DNA of 64,000 bases. Origin: Hydrogenophaga sp. BPS33 (lineage in GTDB: Bacteria > Pseudomonadota > Gammaproteobacteria > Burkholderiales > Burkholderiaceae_C). Position 1 is the stretch's first letter. Every line of letters starts with the position of its first letter. The notes beneath the pieces were generated by a model that did not search any database, was not told the DNA's origin, and worked only from the letters and a program-made list of their open reading frames with translations. Below, piece after piece: positions 16,879 through 25,264 of this stretch. Made by a program: the position numbers and the translations under genes. The stretch lies in the NCBI RefSeq assembly GCF_009859475.1, contig NZ_CP044549.1:1426001-1490000 (forward strand), in the 5' to 3' direction.

Positions 16879-17736
16879 GTGATCGACCTTCAGCAGTTGC
16901 TCGGCCATCCCATACCGCAGGGGAGGCAGAAGCTCTCGCGCAAAGATGCCGCGCTGTATGCGCTGTCGGTGGGCTTCGGGCAGGACCCGTTGGACACCCG
17001 GCAGCTGGCCTTCGTGGACCCGGTCAAGCCCGGCATGCCGATCCTGCCGTTCATGGCGGTCGTGCTCGCCCCGAACGGACCCTGGATCGCGGACCCGGCG
17101 CTGGGCATCGACTACGGTCGGGTGGTGCACGGCGAGCAGTCGATGCAATTCGAAGCTCCGTTGCCCGCCGACGCGGAGGTCGTTGCGAACCTTCGCGTGG
17201 TCCATGTGGTGGACAAGGGCGAGGGCAAGGGTGCGCTGATGGTCACCGAGAAGGAACTGCTCGACGCGGTGTCCGGCCAGCGCTATGCGGTGCTGCACAG
17301 CACGTTGTTCTTGCGCGGCAATGGCGGCTTTGGTGGGCCCAGTGGACCTGTGCCCGCCGTGCACGCGCTGCCCGAGCGCGCCCCCGACCACACTGTGGAC
17401 CTGCCGACACGCTCCGAGCAGGCGCTGGTTTACCGCCTCAACGGCGACTTCAACCCGCTGCACGCCGACCCGGCCGTGGCCGCGAAGGCCGGTTTTTCAC
17501 AACCCATTCTTCACGGCCTGTGCACGCTCGGCCTGTGCGGCCATGCATTGCTGCGCACGCTGTGCGGCTACGACCCTGCGCGCCTGTCGTCGCTGAGCCT
17601 GCGCTTCAGCGCTCCGGTGCTGCCCGGCGACACGGTGCGCGTGGAGCTGTGGAACGACGGCTCCTTCCGAGCCCGCGCGCTGGAGCGCGACACCCTCGTC
17701 ATCAACAACGGCAAAGCCGGGATGCGGCAACCATGA
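16879..17736 (+). CDS. MaoC-like double-hotdog 3-hydroxyacyl-CoA dehydratase
   Basis: A 285-residue protein with an N-terminal and a C-terminal hotdog domain like hydratase 2 of MFE-2. The hydratase-2 catalytic motif is visible as YRLNGDFNPLHADPAVAAKAGF followed by ILHGLCTLGLCG. It hydrates a 2-enoyl-CoA to the (3R)-hydroxyacyl-CoA, feeding the SDR encoded just upstream. The start is GTG 16879, supported by a strong AAGGAGGG (16865-16872); no nearby ATG fits. The stop overlaps the acyl-CoA dehydrogenase start (ATGA at 17733). Confidence 0.9.
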   Translation: MIDLQQLLGHPIPQGRQKLSRKDAALYALSVGFGQDPLDTRQLAFVDPVKPGMPILPFMAVVLAPNGPWIADPALGIDYGRVVHGEQSMQFEAPLPADAEVVANLRVVHVVDKGEGKGALMVTEKELLDAVSGQRYAVLHSTLFLRGNGGFGGPSGPVPAVHALPERAPDHTVDLPTRSEQALVYRLNGDFNPLHADPAVAAKAGFSQPILHGLCTLGLCGHALLRTLCGYDPARLSSLSLRFSAPVLPGDTVRVELWNDGSFRARALERDTLVINNGKAGMRQP

Positions 17737-18905
17737 ACCTCGAACTCGACCCGACCCAGGCGGCCTTTCGCGAAGAGGTGCGCGCCTTCATCCGCGACAA
17801 CCTGCCCGACGACATCCGCCAGCGCCTGCGCCGCGGCCACGCGCCGCGCCAGCAGGATTCGGTGGCCTGGCAGCGCCTGCTCAACACCCGAGGCTGGGCC
17901 GCGCCGCACTGGCCCAAGGAATACGGCGGGGCCGGCCTGGACGTGGCGCGCCGTCTGATCCTCATCGACGAGCTCTACCGCGCGCCCGCGCCGCAGCCGA
18001 TCGGCTTCAACATCAACATGCTGGGCACGGTGCTGCTGCGCTATGGCACCGAAGACCAGAAGCGCTTCTTCCTGCCCAAGCTGGCGAACCTGGACCTGTG
18101 GTTCTGCCAGGGTTTTTCGGAGCCGGGCTCGGGCTCCGATCTGGCCTCGCTGCGCACCCGGGCCGAGCGCGAGGGCGATCTCTACCGCGTCAACGGTCAG
18201 AAGATCTGGACCACGGGCGCACACCTGGCCGACTGGATGTTCGCCCTGGTGCGCACCGAGCAGGCCGCGCGCAAGCAGGACGGCATCTCCTTCCTGCTGA
18301 TCGACATGAAGACCCCCGGCATCACGGTGCGCCCGATCGTGTCCATCGATGGCCAGCACCACCTCAACGAAGTCTTCTTCGACGATGTGCGGGTGCCGGT
18401 GGGCAACCTGGTGGGCGAAGAAGGCCGGGGCTGGGACTGCGCCAAGTACCTGCTGGTCAGCGAACGCATCTCGGTGGCCAGCATGGGCCAGTGCTGGGAG
18501 CGGTTGGACTACGCGCGCGAGCTGGCGAGCCGGCAGATGTGCAATGGAAAGCGCCTGCTCGACGACCCCAAGTTCGGCGGCGAGCTGGCGGTGCTGGGGG
18601 CTGAGGTGCGCGCGCTGGAACTCACGGCCTGGCGCTTCCTGCTCGACCCGGACATCGACCGCACGCTGCCCGGCTTCGCGTCGGTCCTCAAGCTCAAGGG
18701 CTCGGAGCTGATCCAGGAGATCACCACCTTGCTGGCCCGCGTGTCCGGCCTGAGTGGTCTGGAGCGGCGCAGCGGCGACGGTGAGGCCGCGCTGCACGGC
18801 GACGCGGCCACCGTCTCGCGCTACTTCTTCCACCGCGCCACCTCGATCTATGGTGGATCGAGCGAAGTCCAGAAGGACATCCTGGCCAAAACCATTCTGG
18901 GTTGA
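17733..18905 (+). CDS. Acyl-CoA dehydrogenase, large subunit of a paired enzyme
   Basis: A 390-residue flavin acyl-CoA dehydrogenase with WPKEYGGAGLD, the FAD-binding CQGFSEPGSGSDLASL and IWTTGAHLAD. The position of the MCAD catalytic Glu (YEGT) is YGGS here, as in the PimC/FadE26-like group whose base lies elsewhere or whose active site is shared with a partner. Only 5 bases separate it from a shorter dehydrogenase gene (18911), so a heteromeric enzyme is likely. It should form the 2-enoyl-CoA, giving electrons to ETF (5912-7608). Confidence 0.9.
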   Translation: MNLELDPTQAAFREEVRAFIRDNLPDDIRQRLRRGHAPRQQDSVAWQRLLNTRGWAAPHWPKEYGGAGLDVARRLILIDELYRAPAPQPIGFNINMLGTVLLRYGTEDQKRFFLPKLANLDLWFCQGFSEPGSGSDLASLRTRAEREGDLYRVNGQKIWTTGAHLADWMFALVRTEQAARKQDGISFLLIDMKTPGITVRPIVSIDGQHHLNEVFFDDVRVPVGNLVGEEGRGWDCAKYLLVSERISVASMGQCWERLDYARELASRQMCNGKRLLDDPKFGGELAVLGAEVRALELTAWRFLLDPDIDRTLPGFASVLKLKGSELIQEITTLLARVSGLSGLERRSGDGEAALHGDAATVSRYFFHRATSIYGGSSEVQKDILAKTILG

Positions 18906-18910
18906 CCCAC

Positions 18911-20047
18911 ATGAACTTTCAGATCAGCGAAGAACAGCGGCTTTTGTCGGAGAGCCTGTCGCGCCTGCTCGGCGACCGGTATGGCTTCGAGCAGCGCCGC
19001 GCCATCGCCGCGTCAGTTGAAGGATGGAGCCCCGAGGTGTGGCGCCAACTGGCCGAACTCGGCGTGCTCGCGCTCGGCATTCCCGAAGCGTACGGCGGGC
19101 TCAGCGATGCGGCGGCCGATCGTCTGCCCGTGTTGCAGGCACTGGGCCGTGTGCTCGCGCTGGAGCCCTACCTGTCGTCTGCCGTGCTGGGCGCGACCGC
19201 CGTGCTCCAAGCGGGCAGCGATGCGCAGAAGGACGCGCTGCTGCCCACGTTGGCCAGCGGCGATGTGCGCCTGGCCTGGGCGCACGACGAAAGCGGCGAG
19301 CGGCACAACCCGACGTGGGTGGAGACACGCGCCACGCGCGAAGGCACGGGTTGGCGGCTCGATGGCCACAAGGCGCTGGTGCTGCACGCGAACGCCGCCA
19401 ACCACCTGGTGGTGAGCTCCCGCGTGGCCGGGCAGGGCGACGAAGCGCAAGGCCTCGCGCTCTTCCTGGTCGACCCGAAGGCGGCGGGTGTCGCGCTGCG
19501 CCATTTCCGCCTGGTCGACGACACGCCTGCGGCCGAGCTGACGTTGCAAGGCGCGGCGGCGCAAGCGATGGGCGACCCGCTGGACGAAGCGTTCCAGCGC
19601 GCGGCCATGGGTGCGGTGCGCGATGCCGGCACGGCGGCCGCGTGCGCCGACATGGTCGGGGCGATGGAGACGGCCTTCGAACTCACCACCGGCTACGTGA
19701 CCACGCGCAAGCAGTTCGGCCGCGCCATTGGCGAGTACCAGGCGATGCGCCACCGCGTCGCGGAGATGAAGGTGGCGCTGGAAATCGCGCGCACCATGGC
19801 CATGGCGGCGGCGCTGGCAGTGGACCGAAGCGGTTCGCCCGAGGCCACGACCGAATTGTTGCGCGCCAAGCTGGTGATCGGCCGGCAGGCGCGCCAGCTG
19901 TGCCAAGCCGCCATCCAGTCGCACGGCGGCATAGGCATGACCGAGGAGTACGCCGTGGGCCACTGCCTGCGCCGCATCCACGTGCTGGACCAGCTGTTTG
20001 GCGACGTCGATGCGCAGGCCGCGCGGCTGGCCCGCATGGGCGCTTGA
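18911..20047 (+). CDS. Acyl-CoA dehydrogenase, small subunit of a paired enzyme
   Basis: A 378-residue acyl-CoA dehydrogenase-like protein of the PimD/FadE27 type. Its N-terminus (ISEEQRLLSESLSRLLGDRYGFEQRRA) and C-terminus (QSHGGIGMTEEYAVGHCLRRIHVLDQLFGD) parallel the protein encoded at 37763-38902. The RKQFGRAIGEYQAMRHRVAEM segment is the conserved FAD-contact helix. I take ATG 18911 as start; an upstream TTG (18902) is in frame. It probably pairs with the product of 17733-18905 in an alpha2beta2 dehydrogenase. Confidence 0.88.
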   Translation: MNFQISEEQRLLSESLSRLLGDRYGFEQRRAIAASVEGWSPEVWRQLAELGVLALGIPEAYGGLSDAAADRLPVLQALGRVLALEPYLSSAVLGATAVLQAGSDAQKDALLPTLASGDVRLAWAHDESGERHNPTWVETRATREGTGWRLDGHKALVLHANAANHLVVSSRVAGQGDEAQGLALFLVDPKAAGVALRHFRLVDDTPAAELTLQGAAAQAMGDPLDEAFQRAAMGAVRDAGTAAACADMVGAMETAFELTTGYVTTRKQFGRAIGEYQAMRHRVAEMKVALEIARTMAMAAALAVDRSGSPEATTELLRAKLVIGRQARQLCQAAIQSHGGIGMTEEYAVGHCLRRIHVLDQLFGDVDAQAARLARMGA

Positions 20048-20073
20048 CCGCCGTACTGGAGACACACCCGACC

Positions 20074-21624
20074 ATGTCCCTCACCCTCAGCCTTCAGCGC
20101 TCCCTGCAGCAGACGCCGGCCAGAACCGCGACCATTTTCGGCACGCGCCGCCGCAGTTTCCGGGAGCACGGCGACCGCGTGGCCCGGCTCGCTGCGGCGC
20201 TGCGTTCGCAGGGCTTGCAAGCGAACGACCGCGTCGGCATCCTCGCGCACAACTCGGACCGTTTTCTCGAATGCATCATGGGCGTGTGGTGGGCCGGTGG
20301 CGTGCTCAACCCGGTGAACATCCGCTGGAGCGTGCCCGAGATCGTGTATTCGCTCGACGACTGCGACACGCGCATCCTGATCGTCGACAAGGCGTTTGCA
20401 GCGCTGGCGCCCAGGATCGGCGCCACGGCCCGGCACGCGCCGCTGTTCGTCTATGCCGACGACGGCGCAGCGCCACCAGGCATGCTGTCCTTTGAGGACC
20501 TGATGGAGCAGCACGAACCTGTGGAAGACGCAGGCCGAAGCGGCAACGACCTGGCCTGCATCATGTACACCGGCGGCACCACCGGGCACCCCAAGGGCGT
20601 GATGCAGTCGCACATGAACCTGTGGTCCGCGGCCACCATGCGCCTGTCGGAAACGCCCATCTTGCGCGGCAGCACGTCTCTGCACGTCGTGCCGCTGTTC
20701 CACATTGCCGGCCTGGGCCGTGTGGTCATGCAGTCGATCGCGGGCGAATGCCAGGCGGTGCTGCCGGGTTTTGACGCGGGGGCGGTGCTGGAGATCATCG
20801 AACGCGAAAGGATCACCGACACCGTGATGGTGCCGACAATGATCCAGGCCGTGCTGAACCACCCGGACTTTGATCAGCGCGACCTCAGCAGCTGGCGGCG
20901 CCTGGGTTATGGCGCCTCGCCGAGCGCGAGCGTGATGGTCGAGCAGGCGGTGCAGAAGCTGCCGAACGTCGAGCTGTCGCACGCCTATGGCTTGACGGAG
21001 GCCTGTCCGGTGATCTCTTCGAGCGGCCCGGCGCACCACAGCGAAGACGCGCGCAAGAGCGGCCTGTCGCGCTCGGCCGGGCATCCGGCCTTCGGCGTGC
21101 TGGTGCGCATCGTTGACGCTGGGGGTCGCGAGGTGCCGCGCGGCGTGGTGGGCGAGATCACCGCACGCGGCCCGAACATCATGTTGGGCTACTGGAACAA
21201 GCCCGAGGAAACCGCGAAGGCGTTGCGCGACGGCTGGCTGTTCACGGGCGACGGTGGCTATCTGGATGCCGATGGCAACCTGTTCATCGTGGACCGCATC
21301 AAGGACATGATCGTCAGCGGCGGCGAGAACATCTACTCGGCCGAGGTGGAGAACGCCATTGCGCAGCACCCGGCCGTGGCCATGTGCGCCGTGATCGGCA
21401 TTCCGCACGAGAAGTGGGGCGAAGCGGTGCACGCGGTGGTGGTGTGCAAGCCCGGCGCGGAACTGGACGAGGAAGCCGTGCGCACCCATTGCCGCGAACG
21501 CATCGCCGGCTACAAGTGCCCCAAGACGGTGGCGTTCCGCGACGCGTTGCCGCTGTCGAGCGCAGGCAAGATCCTCAAGCGGGACTTGCGCGAACCCTTC
21601 TGGGCCCATAGGGGATCGGCATGA
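20074..21624 (+). CDS. AMP-forming acyl-CoA synthetase (long-chain type)
   Basis: A 516-residue ANL-family ligase. The P-loop MYTGGTTGHPKGVMQSH, HAYGLTEACPV, the motif LGYWNKPEETAKAL, FTGDGGYLDADGNLFIVDRIKDMI, the GGENIYSAEVE loop and the catalytic Lys region SSAGKILKRDL are present, so it is expected to be active. It gives region 1 a second AMP-forming ligase beside 11563-13257; the two share the fold but little beyond the motifs. It starts 26 bases after the dehydrogenase, and its stop overlaps the MBL hydrolase start as ATGA (21621). Confidence 0.92.
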   Translation: MSLTLSLQRSLQQTPARTATIFGTRRRSFREHGDRVARLAAALRSQGLQANDRVGILAHNSDRFLECIMGVWWAGGVLNPVNIRWSVPEIVYSLDDCDTRILIVDKAFAALAPRIGATARHAPLFVYADDGAAPPGMLSFEDLMEQHEPVEDAGRSGNDLACIMYTGGTTGHPKGVMQSHMNLWSAATMRLSETPILRGSTSLHVVPLFHIAGLGRVVMQSIAGECQAVLPGFDAGAVLEIIERERITDTVMVPTMIQAVLNHPDFDQRDLSSWRRLGYGASPSASVMVEQAVQKLPNVELSHAYGLTEACPVISSSGPAHHSEDARKSGLSRSAGHPAFGVLVRIVDAGGREVPRGVVGEITARGPNIMLGYWNKPEETAKALRDGWLFTGDGGYLDADGNLFIVDRIKDMIVSGGENIYSAEVENAIAQHPAVAMCAVIGIPHEKWGEAVHAVVVCKPGAELDEEAVRTHCRERIAGYKCPKTVAFRDALPLSSAGKILKRDLREPFWAHRGSA

Positions 21625-22697
21625 GCGCGGCCAGCGAGCGGGAGCGCGCTGCCTTGCGCGCTTCGGCGCTGCGTTTCCCCTGCGGCGAGGCGCCTCCTGT
21701 GGGTGGTGCGCTGGAGGTGGCGAGCGGCATTCTGTGGCTGCGCCTGCCCTTGCTCAGCGGGCAGTGCGTCAACGTCTGGGCGTTGCGCGATGGCGATGGG
21801 TGGGCGGTCGTGGACACCGGCATGTTCATCGAGCGCGCGGTCGAAGTGTGGCGCCAGTTGCTCGCGCCCGACGGACCGTTGGGCGGCGATCCGGTCACGC
21901 GCGTGATCGGCACCCACCTGCACGCGGACCACGTGGGCATGGCGGGCTGGCTGTGCGAGGCATTCGACTGCGAACTGTGGATGACGCGCGGCGAATACCT
22001 GCAGGCGCGTCTCCTGCAGAGCCACTGCGAAGCGCCGATGCCCGCGGCAGACCTGGCTTTCTACCGGCGTGCCGGCTGGGACGCCGTGTCGCTCGACGCA
22101 GTGCGCCCGATGGGGCGCAACATGTCGCCGCTGCCGGTGCGCTACCGGCGCATCCAGGACGGCGAGTGCCTGCGCATCGGCGATGACGATTGGCAAGTGC
22201 TCGTCGGCAGCGGGCATTCGGGGGAGCACGCCTGTCTCTACTGCGTGAAGCGCGGGCTGTTCATCTCGGGCGACCAGGTGCTGCCGCTCATTTCTTCCAA
22301 CGTGGCGGTGTGGCCAGGCGAGCCCCACGCCAACCCGATGCGCGACTGGCTGGCGTCCCTCGCCAGGATTGCACGCGAAGTTCCGGACGACGTGCTGGTG
22401 CTGCCCGCGCACGACGATCCTTTTCATGGGCTGCATGCGCGGCTGGAGCAACTGGCCCGCAAACGCCACCGGGCGCTGGACCAGTTGCGCGATACGCTGT
22501 CGCGGGCGGACGTGCGCGTGGTGGACACGTTTGAAACCCTGTTCGGGCGCAAGACCTTCGCCAGTGTCTTCGTGCAGCAGCTCGCCACAGGCGAGGCGGT
22601 GGCGTATCTGCGGCTCCTGATCGAGCGGGGAGAGGTGGTGGTGCGGGACGGTGCCGATGGCATTGCGTGGTATCGGTTGGGCGGACAGGGCGTTTGA
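21621..22697 (+). CDS. MBL-fold metallo-hydrolase
   Basis: A 358-residue metallo-beta-lactamase-fold hydrolase. The zinc motif THLHADH gives His99, His101, Asp103 and His104; further metal ligands are His in GSGHSGEH and His in PAHDDPF. The C-terminal helical part is typical of a group often found in acyl-CoA degradation clusters. Thioester or lactone hydrolysis is the usual guess for such neighbours, but the substrate cannot be deduced here. It overlaps the synthetase upstream by 4 bases. Confidence 0.85.
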   Translation: MSAASERERAALRASALRFPCGEAPPVGGALEVASGILWLRLPLLSGQCVNVWALRDGDGWAVVDTGMFIERAVEVWRQLLAPDGPLGGDPVTRVIGTHLHADHVGMAGWLCEAFDCELWMTRGEYLQARLLQSHCEAPMPAADLAFYRRAGWDAVSLDAVRPMGRNMSPLPVRYRRIQDGECLRIGDDDWQVLVGSGHSGEHACLYCVKRGLFISGDQVLPLISSNVAVWPGEPHANPMRDWLASLARIAREVPDDVLVLPAHDDPFHGLHARLEQLARKRHRALDQLRDTLSRADVRVVDTFETLFGRKTFASVFVQQLATGEAVAYLRLLIERGEVVVRDGADGIAWYRLGGQGV

Positions 22698-22712
22698 CGG
22701 GGAGCACGGCGG

Positions 22713-23540
22713 ATGGACACAGAGAATGGTTTGATGAACCTGCGCGAGGCCACGTTTCACGTTTGCCCCAACGGCGTGGCCGAGTTCACGCACCAGCGGC
22801 CCGAAGCACGCAACGCGCTGAGCATGGCGATGCGCCAGGACTACCGCGACATGCTGGAGCGCGTCGAGAACGACCGCGCCATCCGCGCCCTGATCCTCTC
22901 AGGCGCGGGCGGCAGTTTCTGCGCGGGTGGCGATGTGAAAGGCATGGCCAACTTGCACGCAGCGGGCGCGCCCGGTGGCGCGTGCCGCAGTCGCATCAGC
23001 GCCGACCACCACCGGTGGCTGGACCGCCTGCGCTCGCTGGACGTGCCGGTGATCGCCGCGGTGGACGGTCCGGCCTTCGGTGCCGGTGCGTCGCTCGCGC
23101 TCATGGCCGACTTTGTGCTGGCGTCGACGCGTGCCAGCTTCTGCATGGTGTTCGCAAAGATGGGCATGGTGCCGGACTTCGGCGCGTTCCACACCTTGCC
23201 GCGTCTGGTGGGGTTGGCCAAAGCCAAGGAACTCATGCTGACAGCGCGGCGTTTTGGGGCACAGGAGGCGCAGGCGTTGGGCATCGTCTACGCGATCCAC
23301 GAGCCGGCGCAACTGCTCGACGAAGCCCGCCGGCTCGCGGCGCGGCTGGCAAGCGGCCCGCGCGATGCGATGGGCATGATCAAGAATTCGCTCAACCGCA
23401 GTTTCGACACCGACTACCGCACCCTGGCGGAGATCGAGGCGCACCAGCAGGCCGTGGCCATGTCATTGCCGTTCCACGCGGACGCGGTGCAGCGCTTCGT
23501 GCGCAAAGAGCCGCTGGCCTACGACTGGGACCGCCCGTAG
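22713..23540 (+). CDS. Enoyl-CoA hydratase/isomerase, PaaG-like
   Basis: A 275-residue crotonase. The oxyanion loops are CAGGDVKGMA (70-79) and DGPAFGAGA. The two classical hydratase glutamates are replaced (Ser127 and Phe147), but Asp155 in GMVPDFGAFHTLPR lies where PaaG-type isomerases have their catalytic Asp. I therefore favour a double-bond isomerase over a hydratase. An in-frame Met at residue 8 (22734) is an alternative start. It is the last + strand gene of region 1; the amine oxidase gene faces it from the other strand 59 bases on. Confidence 0.87.
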   Translation: MDTENGLMNLREATFHVCPNGVAEFTHQRPEARNALSMAMRQDYRDMLERVENDRAIRALILSGAGGSFCAGGDVKGMANLHAAGAPGGACRSRISADHHRWLDRLRSLDVPVIAAVDGPAFGAGASLALMADFVLASTRASFCMVFAKMGMVPDFGAFHTLPRLVGLAKAKELMLTARRFGAQEAQALGIVYAIHEPAQLLDEARRLAARLASGPRDAMGMIKNSLNRSFDTDYRTLAEIEAHQQAVAMSLPFHADAVQRFVRKEPLAYDWDRP

Positions 23541-23599
23541 GTGGCGAGATGGCCAGCAGCGCCATGTGTGATCGATGCATGAAGCATCCACGCCGACAC

Positions 23600-24928
23600 T
23601 CACCCGAGCACACCCTCTGCCCTCAGGGCGGCCTTGCTGCCAGCGGCGATGGCGCCGTCGATGAAGCCGCGCCATCCTTCGCCGTGGTCACCCTGGCCGA
23701 ACAGAATGCGACCGCGGTCCTGTTGGAAGTGCGCGTGGTACTTTTCCAGCCAGCCCGCCTTGTAATTGGTCCAGGTGCCCAGACTGTACGGGTCGTTCAC
23801 CCAATCGTGGCCCATGCATTCCTCGACCTCCATATCGGGGAAAAACGCGCGCGCTGCTTCTTGTACCTGCTCCCTGTCGTTCAAGTCCAGCTTCGTGGCA
23901 TCGGAGCCGAAGCCGACGTGCAGGCAATGGTCGTCGGCCTTGGCGTAGGTGAAGACAATGTTCAGTGGGAGCTCCGGCCCACCGAGCCCAAGCCGTTTGC
24001 TCACGCCACCCAGGTTGCCACGCGTCTTCATCACCACTTTCAACCCCCGACCTGCGTGCCGTTCACCCGCTGCCTGCACCAGCATGGGGTCGAGCGCTGG
24101 AGAAAATTCCACGGAAGGCAGCACGTTCATTGGCAACGTCACGATGACGCTGCCGGCGCGAATCTGCTCGCCAGCGTGCGTCGTGACCACGACGTGGTCG
24201 CCCTCGTCCGAGATGCCTTGCACGGGCGTGGACAGTCGAACTTCGGGGCGGCCGTCTTTCACCATGGCTTCCAGGAGTGCCGCTGTACCGTCCTTCAACG
24301 CGTAGCGGCCGCAGGCGTCGTCCAGTGCGGGAAGGCTGTGTCCCGAAAGAGCCCACCAGCGCGCCACTTCGTTGTAAGAAACCTCGCGGCTGGTGCCGTT
24401 GGCCAGCGCGTCCAGGTAGCAGCCGACTGCACTGCGTTGCGGCTCCGCGAGGTCCATCTGGACCAGGCGGTCCCATGCACTCATACCGTCTCGCGCAAAC
24501 AGGCGCGGCCATGTGTGGTGCGCATCGAAAGGACGCTCCCAAAGCGCCTGGGCATCGGCGAAGTACCGGTTCAATGCCTCGACCACCGGCTGCATCTGCT
24601 GGCCACGCAACAGCACACGCTCCCCGCGCACCAGCAGCGCCACCTCTTCGGTGGCGGGATCGACATTGCCCGGCGTCTCTCTGACTTCGAGCCCATAGCG
24701 CTCCTTCTCCGCCCAGACAAAGGGCTGGCGCCAGTGGATCCAGGTGCCGCCCAGTTCCACTTTGTGGCCAGCAAGCTGGGTGGTGTACGTGCGTCCGCCG
24801 AGGCGGTCTCGCGCCTCCAGCAGCAGGGTGCGCCAGCCGTTCTTTCGGCAATCCCGGGCAGCTGTCACGCCAGCAAATCCACCCCCCACCACGATGATGT
24901 CGTGGTCCACATCCGTCTTCGGCTTCAT
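23600..24928 (-). CDS. Flavin monoamine oxidase family protein
   Basis: A 442-residue FAD-dependent amine oxidase. The dinucleotide motif VVGGGFAGVTAARDC near the N-terminus is followed by LEARDRLGGRTYT and GGTWIHWRQPFVW, all signatures of the MAO/polyamine oxidase group, and the C-terminus has GQGDHGEGWRGFIDGAIAAG. No signal peptide is seen, so it is cytoplasmic and would oxidise an amine to an imine/aldehyde with H2O2. I choose the ATG at 24928 because AAAGGAAG precedes it at proper spacing; an ATG six codons upstream (24946) lacks one. Promoter element C (24959-25008) lies directly upstream. Confidence 0.85.
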   Translation of the reverse strand: MKPKTDVDHDIIVVGGGFAGVTAARDCRKNGWRTLLLEARDRLGGRTYTTQLAGHKVELGGTWIHWRQPFVWAEKERYGLEVRETPGNVDPATEEVALLVRGERVLLRGQQMQPVVEALNRYFADAQALWERPFDAHHTWPRLFARDGMSAWDRLVQMDLAEPQRSAVGCYLDALANGTSREVSYNEVARWWALSGHSLPALDDACGRYALKDGTAALLEAMVKDGRPEVRLSTPVQGISDEGDHVVVTTHAGEQIRAGSVIVTLPMNVLPSVEFSPALDPMLVQAAGERHAGRGLKVVMKTRGNLGGVSKRLGLGGPELPLNIVFTYAKADDHCLHVGFGSDATKLDLNDREQVQEAARAFFPDMEVEECMGHDWVNDPYSLGTWTNYKAGWLEKYHAHFQQDRGRILFGQGDHGEGWRGFIDGAIAAGSKAALRAEGVLG

Positions 24929-24958
24929 CCATCTTCCTTTCAGCATTTAGTGGCATCG

Positions 24959-25008
24959 AATCTAGGGGGAAGGCCGAGGCTGCGTTAGCCAGATTCGGCA
25001 CGGACTGC
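24959..25008 (-). promoter_or_regulatory. Repeated operator/promoter element, copy C
   Basis: Read on the minus strand the element starts with GCAGTCCGTGCCGA, continues with GGCTAAC seven bases before position 26, and ends with a -10-like CTAGATT 43 bases from its start. It precedes the amine oxidase gene. It matches copy D (33274-33323) base for base over most of its 50 bases, and copies A and B in the GCAG-GTGC-GA and GG-TAAC blocks. It lies back to back with copy B. The fixed geometry suggests an activator site next to a weak -10 box with no clear -35. Confidence 0.6.
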
Positions 25009-25023
25009 GCACCGTGATCCTCA

Positions 25024-25165
25024 CACGCCGCCCGCAGTCGGTGCCGATAACGGATAACCGCCTGGCCTTGCTCCGCCCTACATTGGCGATGCACACAAAA
25101 CAAGGACACAAGCATGAGAGACAAGACGACGGCGCGGCCTCCCAACATCCTGTTCATCCTGGCCG
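25024..25165 (+). pseudogene. Duplicated remnant: araC tail, promoter and first codons of the sulfatase
   Basis: This stretch parallels 28348-28487. It contains the end of the araC frame (GCCCGCAGTCGGTGCCGATAA against the intact GCCCGCAGCCGGTGCTGATAA), the promoter element, the leader GCACACAAAACAAGGA, and a start codon at 25114 followed by codons reading MRDKTTARPPNILFILA, against MSDQTTQRHPNILFILA in the intact sulfatase. Similarity stops at about 25165, after the codons for ILA, and the sequence then runs into unrelated DNA. It is a partial duplication or the scar of a lost sulfatase paralogue. Confidence 0.75.
25034..25084 (+). promoter_or_regulatory. Repeated operator/promoter element, copy B
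   Basis: On the plus strand GCAGTCGGTGCCGATAACGG is followed by ATAAC and, 44 bases from the start, by CTACATT (25078-25084). It differs little from copy A (28358-28407), which precedes the sulfatase. Here the first downstream coding sequence is only a broken sulfatase start (25114 on), and the first intact gene is the Bug receptor at 25265. It may therefore drive the receptor, metallophosphoesterase and perhaps araC. Confidence 0.55.
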
Positions 25166-25264
25166 TGCCACTCTTTCAACCAATCCCCAAGTTCCTGGGG
25201 GACAGCGACGCGCATCGTCAAGGGATCGGGTTTTCAGGCGCAGTGAATTTTCAGGAGTTCTTGT

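Noticed and set aside
18902..18910. TTG start three codons upstream of the small acyl-CoA dehydrogenase
   Set aside because: The conserved N-terminus begins at ATG 18911, and no better ribosome site supports the TTG.
23574..23588. Short hairpin GATGC-ATGAA-GCATC between convergent genes
   Set aside because: Five-base stem and no U tract; too weak to call a terminator.
25186..25201. CCCCA/TGGGG hairpin before the Bug receptor gene
   Set aside because: Five-base arms, no U tract and no conserved context.
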